From NCBI GenBank assembly GCA_022578605.1, contig MU394086.1, positions 333,929-397,928 of the forward strand: DNA of 64,000 nucleotides. The letters run 5' to 3'. Below, one piece after another: positions 9,768 through 22,019 of the stretch; within the stretch, counting starts at the first letter, position 1, and the number at the start of each line of letters is the position of its first letter. The position numbers and the translations under genes were made by a program. The notes beneath the pieces were generated by a model. That model made no database searches. It saw only the letters and a program-made list of their open reading frames with translations, and was not told where the DNA came from. The stretch is from Camillea tinctor. Lineage: Eukaryota; Ascomycota; Sordariomycetes; Xylariales; Xylariaceae.

Positions 9768-10890
9768 TTACGAACAAGTCAAGTCGAACTTGGGCGTGTC
9801 GCTGTCGCGAGGAGTAAGAGCAAAGCTGAGGTCGGTCTGTGCCGTATTGGCATCCACGAGAGTGTACCAGAAGGCATTTCGCTTGCCGAAAAGTGAGCAG
9901 CCAACGCTGTTCCAGTAAGCCTTGGCGTTCTCCACGGAAGCGACAGCATCGCGTTGCTGGGGGCCCACTACAGTTGAGATACGTTAGTAAAGATCGCCTC
10001 TCAGTAGCAACGGAGGGTGTAGCTGAAGATATAGAAAACTTACTGTTCGGCCAGCCAGTCTCGGTAATCCAGACCGCCTTGCCTTGAGCAACACCCTCAG
10101 TCTTGGCAACGGCAGAGTAGAAGTTGTCGTATGCCCTGTCAATGGCGTTGGGTTGGGTCGTCTCGAAGTAGGGGAACGAGTTGTGGCCCAAGAAGTCAAC
10201 AGCTGAAATCACGCCCTGGTTCTCGGGTCGTACCCACGCCGTCCTATTTCAATAACCGTTAGTCAATATCAAACACAGGGTCGCCGAGTGTCTAGTATAG
10301 AAAGACTTGTGCATATTCGTGTCCTTTTTCCTATACTAGGATTTTTCGACTTACCAAGTATCTACGTGGGTAATCGGCTTGCCCTCAAGAGCAGTACCGC
10401 GGAACCAGTCACGGGCCCAGCCAATGTAACCCTCAATTTCTGCACCCGTAGCACCCGGGCCAGCATTGGCCGCAACACCGTCTGGGCTGCTCCTGTACAG
10501 ATCCTCAGATCCGATGCTGATGCCTAGAATGCGGTCGGTGAAGGCCGGGCCCATATTCTTTGCCGCAGTAATCAGAGCATTGAGCTCGTTCTGGTAGGCA
10601 TCGCGGCCGGCACTGGCCCACAAACCAACGAGAATGGATGTGTCGGTGTCGATAGCCGCCTGGTACGCGGAGATGGGGTCGGCAGTTGTACCACACTGGA
10701 TAGATGTGTAGAGACGTGCGGCCGAGAAGCCAGAAGCTCCGGCGAGGTTTTTGGCTCGTAGGAAGAACCCTTTGAAGTCATCGTACCCTCTGCAAGAGTA
10801 GTCGTTGTTCGTAGAGCCGTAATTGAAACCCATAATCTGGGCAGCAGCCGGGGCCGCCAAACCAAGAGCGGCGAACTGTAGGAGCTGCAT
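9768..10890 (-). CDS. Secreted GH17 beta-1,3-glucanase/transglycosidase-like protein (three exons)
   Basis: Exons 10355-10890, 10044-10243, 9768-9967 sum to 936 nt, 311 residues. An N-terminal signal peptide (MQLLQFAALGLAAPAAAQ) precedes a complete GH17 barrel: GFNYGS near the start, the acid/base region GISIGSEDLYR (Glu129), the HNSFPYF strand and the nucleophile motif WITETGWP (Glu240). It continues to VENAKAYWNSVGCSLFG and ends without a GPI or transmembrane tail, so it is predicted as a soluble secreted or wall-associated enzyme. The Asn of the commoner GNE is Ser here (GSE), a substitution I believe also occurs in fungal GH17. The likely role is remodelling of cell-wall beta-1,3-glucan. 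Confidence 0.93.
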
Positions 10891-12233
10891 ATTGGTAGTC
10901 GAACCGCGATTATATTAGTGATATGATAGCGAGAGACAGGTGGACGATATGCCCTTTCAAAAACGATGGAATTAGATATTAAATTAATGAGAGGGCAGGA
11001 TCAGCTTGATCTGAGTTCCTGAACGACCGTTAGAAGATGACAAAGATCTATCGCAACAAAGGATAGGAATGAACAAGCTGCCCTTTATCCATTATATATG
11101 CGTCGGGGATCTCCTGATCCATCTGCAATATGTTAGTAATTAGCAACGCCTACTGCAGTCGAAAATTAGCACTGTTGCCGCCGACGTATGCACCTGCACG
11201 AGAACACAGACTGTCAGGAGGCCACTGAGGCTCGTATTGTCGACAGCCAAGCATGCCCAGACTCAAACTAGGGTTGGCTTGGGGATGCCGGTAGGCTGAC
11301 ATTATTCGACATCCAACTCGGTTAGGGGGCGATCAGGGGCACCCTATTGGATAGATTCTCGAATAGTTCCCGAAGTGGCAGTTAACTCTTATTAGACAAT
11401 AAGCACAGCCCCCCTAGTGGGAAGAGAAGAAAAAGAAAAATAAGGAAATGTGAGAGGAAGATCTGACCTGTCTGCTTGTTTAGGTCCTCACAGATCTAGT
11501 CCTCTTGCCCCCACTCGGTTCCACTACAGAAGGGCATCTTTGCTACCGTCAGCTTTTGTTCTTCAGGATTCAGGGGAATAAGGATGACAAGCTGAAGGCC
11601 CAGGAATTTGCTTTTACGTGTGAGAAATCAGTTTTCAGAAAATTACCCTTTTGAGACGCCATCTATCCCACGCCTTTGATGAGAGCAATTTCATAACAGT
11701 TGACAACGCATGCAACATCCAAGGCGTGATTCTCAATGCGGGAACTTGGCAGCAACTTTCTAACAATTGCGCCTCATTGAGCTTCGTATAAGTGCAGCAA
11801 TGTCGATACGCGCTACATGATCGAAGAGTAAATTGGTCTCTGAGACTAGACCGTTGTCTTGTTTCAGGCGATCACTCATCAAGACAACCAGGTAACATCT
11901 CACCGCTCCAAACACTCTACCACCTTCAATTGAACGCCCAGCACTTCAAGACCTTCTGGTCGATATACGCGGTTCAATTGTTTACTTTAGCTAAACTAGG
12001 TATACATGCTTCCTCATACACAACAACCTTCCCGAGTAATGCTCTCGGCCTCCCCCTTAACCGGTGTATATAAATGATTAAATGAATTGAAATCGTCAAA
12101 CATTACACCATATCAACTCCTGAGTTTAAAGTCGCTTAATGTACAAAAGTGAATTTCCCTTCCTCCTTCCTCCGCTCCCGGCCCCCCGTAATTGAATATA
12201 AACAGAAACGCCCCCTTTTTATCCCCGCCTTCA
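10891..12233. other. Intergenic region; GH17 promoter and leader
   Basis: It is upstream of the GH17 gene (minus), with a TATATAAT-like box on the minus strand near 11090-11100, about 200 nt before the start codon. The rest, up to the 3' end of the Cys-rich membrane protein gene, shows no convincing gene. Short frames near 11792-12073 look random. Confidence 0.5.
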
Positions 12234-14008
12234 CTATCGCCCTCTCAAACTTCCTTGGCGGCTCTCCATTGGACTAACCGTCTCCGGGGATTCTCTACCA
12301 TCCCCGCTTCCTGGTTCATTCGGGCTGATAGGCGAGACCAACTCGTCCATCTCGCGGTCCCCTTCGCCCGGCGCGCTAGGCGCGGAGATGAAGCTGATCC
12401 GCTTCGTATCGATATCCTCATCCTCTCCGTCCCCGTCGAGCGGTGACACGGGGCTCACAGGCTCCGGGTCCGCCGCTGCACCAACGGCAGCGAAGTCGGT
12501 AGCGCTCGTGTTGCTCAACCCCTGCAACGACAGGGCCGGCGCCCTGGGCGTCAGTGCTCGCGGGGCCGCCATGCTGCCGCTGTAGCTGTTACGGGTGCTG
12601 CTGCTGCCGTGGGTCTCGGAGCTGTCGTCGTACCAGCTCTTGCGCTTGCTCATTTCATCGTCGAATGCGGCCTCGATGGGCGACACGGGCACGTAGGTAA
12701 GACGCGGGCTCTTTAGCTTAGCCCCCGTGCTGGTCGGACTGTCCGAAGTTGAGTTTCGAGGTGATTTTGGCGGAGGTGGAGGGGGCGCGAGTCGGGTACC
12801 GGGTGGGGGCGTTGGCACCTTGAGAATGGGCACACCTTGTTGCTGCTGCTCCCGTGGTATCTGTTGGGACGGCGGCCGTGGCCCTTCTGGCTTATCGCCA
12901 CTCGGGGTGTTGCGGCTTAGTCGCTTCTCTAGATCTACAGGATGTGAGGCTAATGGGTTCCCGTTCGCACCAAGTGGCCAGCCAGGATTAAGGCTTTGGA
13001 TCCTGGGGAAACTGGACTTCCGCTTCTCACGCAACGGGGGTCCCGCGGAGCTACGATTTTCGTGTATCGTGGATAAAGTTCTCTGGTTACCCGCCCCCGG
13101 CCCAGCTCCGTCGGCTACTGCGGCTTCCGGCGGATCACCCTTCAGTCGACTTGGCTCTGTCGATACCGTGGCCATGGCTCCATGTCGCCGCCCCTTCTGC
13201 TGCCGCCGTCGATGCATGAGTATATATGCGGCGGCAATGACGAGACAGATGAACGCTATCGCGCCGCACACAGCACCTGCGATAGCACCAGCAGAGGTAG
13301 ACCTGGAGGATGGGTGGTTATCAGGTTGAACGGTGAGTGAGGTTAGGGGCCCTGAGGACAAGCGTGAGGGTCCATCCGCCGTTAACGAAAGGTCAAGTGG
13401 CTCAGGGTACATTTCCCCGAACCCGCGTGATTCCTGACATTGAACGTACGTAAACGTTGCGTCTGGCTCAGCGTCTGTCGTAAATGCGTAAGAGAAACAC
13501 GATGCTGCTGACCAAGGGCTGTGTACATGCGTTAGTATCAAAAGACGCACCCCTTCCAGCCATTCATTAAGGCAGTTATTATGCTGAGTTCATTAACTGA
13601 CCAACATAACGTGTGAGGGCCGCATTGGGCCGAATTAGCTACCTGACCATAATCTATACAGCTCGTATGAATTGTAGACGCGCAATCTGATCCCCCCTGA
13701 TCGCAGCAGCCACGGTAGGTTCCTACATTAGTACATTCATATCCAGCATCGCAGGTAACTAAATTATGGTAATTAGAATCATATTTTGAATCCAACATGT
13801 GAGTCTACCTACTCGTACTACCAGATGTATATCCGCATGTATCAGCGCCTAAAGCAAATTCTGTCGAAGCCGGTCTTATTGCAGATGTTATGGCCGGTGC
13901 CTTCCCACTGCCCGTTATATGGGAGTGCACAGTTCGGGTCGGGGTGCTGAGGAGAGGCATATTTAGTTGCCGGGGTCGATTCCGGTTTTTCTTGACCTCA
14001 TCACGCAT
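12234..14008 (-). CDS. Single-pass membrane protein with Cys-rich ectodomain and long cytoplasmic tail (three exons)
   Basis: Proposed exons are 13813-14008, 13602-13758 and 12234-13518 (1638 nt, 545 residues). After an uncertain N-terminus the ectodomain reads DTCGYTSG, TCDAGYEC, GCCDQGG, HTSCIDYG, CGPHTLCCPWSAASCFSYAF and YVQC, a regularly spaced Cys pattern I associate with fungal surface proteins of unknown role. A Ser/Thr-rich stalk leads to one transmembrane helix (GAIAGAVCGAIAFICLVIAA) with a basic stop-transfer MHRRRQQKGRR. A 300-residue disordered Ser/Pro-rich tail with a polyproline run follows. The layout is like that of wall-stress sensors, which is inference. No signal peptide is visible at 14008, so a further 5' exon may be missing. 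The first donor could also be GTACGA a few bases away. Confidence 0.72.
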
Positions 14009-14568
14009 GTTCTTCTCCAGGGCAAGATTGTCTGTAGGTGCTTTGGCAAGGATCCGCCAGGCAAAGGAGGGTTTGGAGTACGGAATAACAGGTAAGCAAG
14101 TGGGAGGAATCTACAATGGCAAAACGAACCCCTTGCGATTTCCTATTTCCTTTCGGCGGGTTTTTTCATTGTCCTCGAAAGGGGCAAATACCCAAGTAGC
14201 GTTGTCTGGATATTTTTAGATCCTGTGGCGCTATCTGTGTAGTAGTCTTTGTCCTAGAAGTTGACTTAAGACCACCACCAAAAAGAGTAGGCTTTAAATA
14301 AAGAGGCTTTACTCGACTTCAGACAATGGGCATATGACGCTCCTTTTCAAAATTTCAACCGTTTGCGTAATTCATTGACTATAGGAGTTATCTTTTGCCC
14401 CCTCTGTTCTATTATTAGACCTCCTATAACCGATCCAGTGCTCATATTTTAGAAAAGACATTCAGACTAGACAGTGCTTTCCCGGGATACTATGCTAGCC
14501 ATTAGTTATTGTCGTTTAATTTAGAACATAAGTAAAGGGGAACGGGGGCAAGCTGTGATCACACTTAT
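14009..14568. other. Spacer between two minus-strand genes
   Basis: It probably holds the missing 5' end, leader or promoter of the Cys-rich membrane protein gene; an ATG near 14170 (minus) is followed quickly by a stop codon. No other gene is visible. Confidence 0.45.
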
Positions 14569-15910
<1,342 letters not shown>

Positions 15911-15965
15911 TCACTAGACGAGAAACGATGTCTCCGGAGTCCAACATCTTCGAAGGGATGTGCCG

Positions 15966-15991
15966 CTTTTATACGGTCGAACTTTATATAG
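15966..15991 (-). promoter_or_regulatory. Two TATA-like boxes upstream of the GH53 gene
   Basis: On the minus strand CTATATAAAG (15982-15991) and GTATAAAA (15967-15974) lie 87-111 nt before the GH53 start codon, a plausible core promoter position. Confidence 0.5.
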
Positions 15992-18577
15992 GGCGGGACT
16001 CCTTAATGAATGGCATATTCGGGTAGTGTTCCATATAAGGCAACCAAGCTACTCAACCTCAATCCGATTGACGGAATCTGGAGCCATTTTAGCGATTATA
16101 GAATTATAGGGATAACACCCCCATGCAAGAAAACCTGTTAGAAAACCGTGCTCAATATGGGCAAGGGGGTACTAAGATCTCAATGCCACGCACTAGGAAG
16201 TCTAGAAGGCCCACAGTCGCATTTCAGCCGAAAATGGCTTTTGATCTGCGGAGCCGCGCTGGTCGCATTTTGTCCGGTAGGGTTTCTTTGGATTGATCGT
16301 GACCACATGAGCCGAGCATCGTACTTAATTTCATGAACATGAAACTGTCAAAAAGCGATGCTAAATATATCGATGGGATGAGTTCGCCCTGACGAAAGGG
16401 GAGAGCAGAATCCTGTCTGGGGTACTTGGGATGCTAAGATACTCTATGAGCGGCATAGCGTCTTTTCTACGATCAACCGTTGCGGAACTATTGTTCCCTT
16501 TTCCGCCAATAAATACGGACAACTCGGTGTAGTAACAGAGCGCCTCTCCCGCTGTCGATCCAAGCGCCGCAATAGGAAACCATCCCGATTCAACCCCAGA
16601 CTCACGCCGTAGATAGAGTGTTTATGCCCACCTGGGTACCACAATCGGACGGATCTGAGCCCCGCTGCTTGGAGCCTGAGATTGGACGGAGCTTGGCCTG
16701 AGTTCCGCACACCTTAACGACTGAATCGTAAAATCCCTACCTCCCTGACTAATAAATAGTGAGCATGCGTCAGTAGGTAATTATGTGCACACGAGTCAAA
16801 GTCAACGTGCAAGACTGACTTGTGGCTCGATATATAGTTAATATATGAAACCTTCGTTTCTTATTATACAGGTATCTACCTATTCAAAGCTTTCCTTTCT
16901 AAACCACCCCCTTTTAATTAACCTCTAAATTGTGCCAACCTCATATCGAGGTCTAGCGCGGAGGTCGAAACATTCAACGATTTTAGGACGAGAAAGCGAC
17001 CACAGTGCTGCTAGAGGTAGTGTCTGCTCAACTATGAATGTGGGGTTACATGGAGAAAGGTGAAAGATAAACCTGACGTTTTGGTTTAGACTGGGCATGA
17101 ATATGCAAATTCTGTGAATATTGTGCTCACTCGAATGATGATTCGAGGTATAAATATTATTTGTTTCTTCATATATCTCAGATGGAAGAATAGTCAATTC
17201 TATAAGTATCCAAGAAATTTAAGGGCAGAGAGTCGAAGACTGGGTTATCACCGTGTCAAGACTCAAAACCGGCTCGCTCACAGCAATTCTCCTACCGCTG
17301 TGTGTGCTGGTTTTTCTTTCAACCGGAAATGACATATATAAATAGGTACATATATCATACCGGCAATTGTTAATTGGTAGTCACCACTGTTGTTGCATTG
17401 AGAGCGGTATGCTAGACCATGAGGTACATGGCAATGCGTACCTCCTAAGGGAATAGAGAGCGTTAGATGTATCCGTAACGGCATTGGGTAGAGGTAGAGG
17501 TAGTTCTAATCCCCTGTATAAGTAACAACATCGTGATTACCTAAGCCCTTCCTAAGGGCCTCGTGACGAATTATACATATAAACAATGTCAGAAATTGTT
17601 GCTTATTATTGCATGCTATAGTAGTAATAGTATTTGTAGATATAAATAAGGAGTAAATATACTTATTTTATCGTGATATTTGTATACCTCTTACGAAGTA
17701 TGACATGCAAGTCGGCAAACGCTTCCTTTATGAGCGAGTGTACTTGATGCTGGCCCATCAATGCTCTTACCTATAGAATGTAAAATAAAGGTGCAGATGA
17801 CTTAGTTATATGGCTATTTTAGAAGGTGAAAATACGATACTAGGTATCTATGTACCTATATTTTATGATATCCTTCAGTCCAAAACGACCTACTCATATA
17901 GTACTTATCAGGGATAGCAAGTAAGGGACTAGATAATCACGACGTTGTTATTTGAGAAGCTGGGATCCCAACGGAACTACCTGAAATACAGATGCTCAAA
18001 CTAGAAAATGGGGTTTTGTTCTCTACAAGTGACATACTACCATGTACCCAATTTTCTATTGTTCCTCATGATAGCCTTTCGAATAAGTCCTAATATGGCA
18101 ACTATCACGCATGGGTACAAGGCATTTAGAGGCTAGAAGTTTACATGGAAAGAGGAGTATGATATATCGATCTGAGAGAATACTTTCGTCACCCTGTGCT
18201 CTACAAAGTATACCCCTAAGCGACCCCCAGTATGCAGGTAGAAAATTCCAAGCTTCGTTCAAACTACTTACTAGACATCACTTTTGGCAAGCACGAGAGA
18301 GCACGCCTATTTACGTGGTTACCTAGCAACATAGAAAACAATTTCTCCAAGCGTATGGTATCTATTTCCATCCTAATTGCCAGAGGATTCCCCCCACACA
18401 CCTTTTACAACCATCGCCGCTACCTCACCACCACCATCTAAAAAGGCACAGGTCAACATATCTGCCTCTGTACATCATACCACTGTACCGCTAGACACAT
18501 TCACAACAAAAGAAAAAATCCACTACTCCTCTAACACCGACAAGGAATCTTCCTTCACCCCTCCTTCCTTGCCGAAC
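15992..18577. other. Gene-poor spacer, AT-rich in the centre
   Basis: About 2.6 kb between the GH53 promoter and the 78-residue membrane protein gene. It is AT-rich from about 17500 to 18060, with TAGGTATCTATGTACCTATA-like motifs near 17840. Short frames near 16148-16336 and 16444-16710 lack support. No RNA gene is recognised. Confidence 0.5.
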
Positions 18578-18814
18578 ATGGATACCACCTGTATCAAACA
18601 GGCTCTTGAAGTCATCTGGGCTATCGTCCAGGACATCTTCAACATCCTCTGGTGGTCCTTCCTCGTGGTCCTTTCCATCCTGGCCACCCTTGTCGCGCTG
18701 CAGCAGATCCTGGTTGGCTTCCTTGGTCTTGTCCCATTCATCATGATGTGCGGAATCATGTTCTTCATCGTTGTTCGACTGGATCCCGACCACCCTGGAA
18801 ACATCGACAACTGA
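18578..18814 (+). CDS. Small two-helix membrane protein (78 residues)
   Basis: The start at 18578 is preferred because the upstream in-frame sequence looks like an untranslated leader. The 78-residue product has two hydrophobic helices, roughly WWSFLVVLSILATLVALQQI (residues 26-45) and VGFLGLVPFIMMCGIMFFIVV (47-67), and a short acidic tail ending DPDHPGNIDN. Codon choice is GC-ending (ATC, CTC, GTC) as in expressed genes of this window. An ATG at 18377 would add 67 low-complexity Ser/Thr residues. No family is recognised. Confidence 0.5.
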   Translation: MDTTCIKQALEVIWAIVQDIFNILWWSFLVVLSILATLVALQQILVGFLGLVPFIMMCGIMFFIVVRLDPDHPGNIDN

Positions 18815-19743
18815 GGAATGTCACGATGATGGCCGAGTGTACAACTACAACTATTCACAATGCATTTCACTTCTTGTTCGCCGACATAAATGGAAGTCAC
18901 AATGTTGTGCTATGTGCCTTCCTCGCCGACATGCAAGGCCCCCTCTTCTCCCCCCTATTCGGTACAAACACTTGGACTTGGAAGAGACAGTTTGGCTCCC
19001 CACATAACGGTTTTGCTGTAAGTCACGATCTTAAATTATCTGTGAAGCACTGAAAGAGGCTAACAAGGATTATTCTTTTGTAGTATGGTTGGAATTCTGT
19101 TATTGTCCTCATGGTTTGGCATTGGCACCTTTTCTCACAAACATCATGACCTTGGAGTTAATCTCGCTGACATCATTGTACAAGTTACTTTCTAAGTACA
19201 AAAGGGGAAAAGGAGAAGGCTCAGATACTTTCCGTCAAATAGTTCGGGCGTAATACATCGTTCACATTCACGGTCACAATCAATAAGACAAAAAAGTTTT
19301 TAATTATATTTTTTTTATTGCGAAGTACTTCCAATACTACCAACTCTGCACTCTTTTTTCCTCCCCTCATCAATCACCAGTGAATTAGTTTTTTTAAGTA
19401 GAAAAGAGAGAAACCATGTCCGTGCCATCGAGACGCCCCAATCCATGCATAGCAAAGCCTAGTAGTAATACCACAAGAGAGAGCAAAAGGAAAATAGAAA
19501 AACTAAAAACAAGTAAAAATGCAGGAAGAAAAAAAGACCGAAAACGCAAACCCCTGTTTCCCTTCCATCGCCAGTAGTTAGTGAAACTCCATCATCATCA
19601 TTCTGAGAGGTCATGAGAAGAAGAAAAAAAACTCCCATCTCCATCCCTAATGATACCACTTCACGACTTCCAAAGTCTGCAAAAACCCGCTACTTGTGCC
19701 CTCAGCTCATAATTCTTGGTAAGAGAGGAGAGAGAGAGAAGGC
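18815..19743. other. Spacer between convergent genes
   Basis: It contains A/T-rich tracts near 19290-19320 and 19380-19520 and probably the 3' untranslated regions of both flanking genes. I see no gene. Confidence 0.55.
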
Positions 19744-20448
19744 TTAGTTGATAGCGATGCGGCGGGTCTCGAGCTTCTTGGCCTTGGGAACCACAACGGT
19801 GAGGATGCCGTTGTTGAGGCCGGCGGTGACGCCGTCGTGGTCGACGCGCGAGGGGAAGGCGAAGGACCGGCTGAACTCGCCGACGCTGCGCTCCGAGACC
19901 CAGTACCTGGCCTGGGGCTTCTGCTGCTGCTGTTGCTGCTTCTTCTCGACGGTAGTGTTCTCAGCAGCAGCAGCAGTGGTGGTAGTCTTCTTCTCGGCCT
20001 CGGCCTCGTCCTCGACGGTGGGCTGGAAGGACTTGTTGGAGGTGGTCTCGTGCTGGTCGTCGTCGCGGTTGACGACGACGGCGTCCTCGCCGCCCTCGGT
20101 CAGGGCCCCGCTCATCTTGGCGTCGTCGAGCAGCCCCGAGGGCGGCGTGCCCGAGGTGTAGGTGCGCTCGACCCGGCCGCGCACCACGATGGTCTGCGGG
20201 TCCGTGAACTCGATGTGCACGTCCTTCTTCTCGATGCCGGGCAGCTCGCCGTGGAGCTCATAGTTGCTCTCCGTCTCCTTCAGGTCGAACTTGGGAGTGA
20301 AGGTCGGCACGTGGCGGGGCACCTGGCGCTGGGACAGGCCCTGGTTGTAGGTGCCGTTGCTGCTGCTGTTTTGGTGGGCGTAGCAGTCATCGATCAGGCG
20401 GAAGAGGCCGGCGAAGTTGGGCTCGGGAGTGCGGTAGAAGAACGACAT
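19744..20448 (-). CDS. hsp30: Small heat-shock protein, Hsp20/alpha-crystallin family
   Basis: Single exon, 234 residues. The N-terminal MSFFYRTPEPNFAGLFRLIDD is the start typical of filamentous-fungal Hsp30. The alpha-crystallin beta-sandwich begins TPKFDLKETESNYELHGELPG and IEFTDPQTIVVRGRVE. It is then interrupted by an acidic and polyglutamine insert of about 90 residues (about 105-190, including QQQQQQQ), and resumes with YWVSERSVGEFSRSFAFPSRVD, AGLNNGILTVVVPKA. A large insert inside the domain is common in this subfamily. It acts as an ATP-independent holdase chaperone of the cytosol. Upstream heat-shock elements predict heat induction. Confidence 0.94.
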   Translation of the reverse strand: MSFFYRTPEPNFAGLFRLIDDCYAHQNSSSNGTYNQGLSQRQVPRHVPTFTPKFDLKETESNYELHGELPGIEKKDVHIEFTDPQTIVVRGRVERTYTSGTPPSGLLDDAKMSGALTEGGEDAVVVNRDDDQHETTSNKSFQPTVEDEAEAEKKTTTTAAAAENTTVEKKQQQQQQKPQARYWVSERSVGEFSRSFAFPSRVDHDGVTAGLNNGILTVVVPKAKKLETRRIAIN

Positions 20449-20727
20449 TTTGCTTGGTGTGGTTGTGGTGTTTGGTTTAAGGTAAATAATAGAAGTGGTA
20501 ATAGTGTTGTTGGTGTTGTGTTGTGTTGTGTTGTTTGATGTAAGTGAGGTTGGTGTGGTTGATGTTGTTTTGTGAGAGATATATAAGAGTTGTTAAGGCG
20601 ATTGAGTAGTGTTGTTGATGTAGTAGTTAAGAGCGTTGGTAGATGCTTTCAATTGCTGTGTTCTGCTTGTTGTTCTGATGTGATCTGGGGAATGAAGACA
20701 AACCATCTTGGTCGAAGATGAGGGTGG

Positions 20728-20929
20728 TTTAAATACACGAAATTTCCGAAAGAAGCAGTTTCTACCATGTTCACGAAGCATCATGTAATTACGGGTGTGA
20801 ATAATCATTGGAAGGTGCGACAATCAATTAGAATGCATCAGACTGTTCTAGAGTGTATGTGTTGCTGACTTGAAGCATCACGACTCATCGCGATGGTGCG
20901 CGAAGGTGTGGGAATTGACCAGAAGATTC
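20728..20929 (-). promoter_or_regulatory. Heat-shock elements and TATA box of the hsp30 gene
   Basis: A TATTTAAA box (minus strand, 20728-20735) lies 280 nt upstream of the start codon. Just upstream are inverted nGAAn units: GAAatTTC at 20739-20746 (with another GAA at 20748-20750), TTCacGAA at 20770-20777 and GAAgaTTC at 20922-20929. These are the paired pentamers bound by Hsf1. A second TATATAA lies near 20578-20586. Confidence 0.65.
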
Positions 20930-21177
20930 CACCGACGACCACTTACACACCACAAAGAAAGTCGCATCTATTCCCAATTACACCACCACAATTCTTTCCT
21001 ATTTTTCATTTTTCATTCAAAAATTTTGATAGGTTCCTGTCTTACCGAAACACACAGAAATTCCAATGCATAGAAAAATCTCTGATTTTCTTTCATCAAC
21101 GTGGTTCGCCATGAATTGTCCTCAAGGTGAATTTGATCGTTCGATGGTCGAACAACCTCTTACACACAAGTTACAAC

Positions 21178-21205
21178 TAGGTACGGAGTAGGTACTCCGT
21201 ACCTA
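21178..21205. repeat. Perfect 13-bp inverted repeat around TACGGAGTA
   Basis: Arms TAGGTACGGAGTA and TACTCCGTACCTA flank a GG centre, a perfect 28-nt palindrome. The half-site TACTCCGTA recurs at about 29730. It may be a recombination relic, a protein-binding palindrome or a fragment of a dispersed repeat. Confidence 0.8.
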
Positions 21206-21761
21206 CTCAATCCGCTGACTAACATGTAACCTAGAATTCAAAAGAAAGACAGTTCCATTCTAATAAGTGGGCAACATGATTGTACCTCGGTACATGTCTA
21301 CATTAGGTAACATCCGTGGCTTGAAGCGCCACAAATATATGTGGCTTGATTCGGTCTCTCTTCGGAGTTGTCTCAAGTGGCTAGTGCTGTAAATGTGGAA
21401 ACCCCGAGGACGATCTTTTATTTCCAGTAGTGGCGGTGCATATCAGTTACAAGTTACCTAACCTAGGTACAACTTGACATTGGAGTTCTTCCCACCCTTT
21501 AGATAAACCTGCTGGAGAGAGGTACAACATATGTATAAGAAATGCATACACCACATACATCCATGTAGTTAGGTGCGTAACTCGCATAGGGTGTGCATGT
21601 AAGTGAGCGTATGTAGTATACAGCATGTAGATACCTGATACCTTACATGTAATATAAACTTACCTAACCTACACCCCTATGTAGTACATAGAATCACCAG
21701 CATACATGTGTGCATTCTGTAGGTACTTAATTACACATAGTAATGTAGCATTCCGATGCTT

Positions 21762-22019
21762 CACCTCCTCCTGGATTTAAAAGGGATTTGTGGAGCGGAA
21801 TGTCCACCATATCCACAGCGTACTACTTTATACATTTTCTTAAGAAAACTACTTCAGATGTCCTAAGCCCATCCTTAAAACTTAGCTCTCCGCAGGTCAT
21901 GTCGAGGTGATCTATGAGATTCCACAACACCCTAGGACCAATCATGTTAAGCCGTTTATGGCTGGTAGATATGATGAACATTCCGCCCCACAAATCCCTT
22001 TTAGATCCAGGAGGAGGTG
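21762..22019. mobile_element. Foldback (MITE-like) element with 52-bp inverted arms
   Basis: The arm 21762-21813 is the reverse complement of 21968-22019 with only a handful of mismatches, all of them transitions (C/T or A/G). The loop is 154 nt. Both arms start CACCTCCTCCTGG at the outer edge. Homology extends a few bases further inward with a one-base gap. There is no coding capacity. The layout fits a non-autonomous foldback or MITE, with C-to-T changes as expected if repeat-induced point mutation has acted. No target-site duplication is seen. Confidence 0.65.

Noticed and set aside
19837..20538. 233-residue antisense frame over hsp30
   Set aside because: Low-complexity Leu/Val-rich shadow created by the polyQ and acidic insert.
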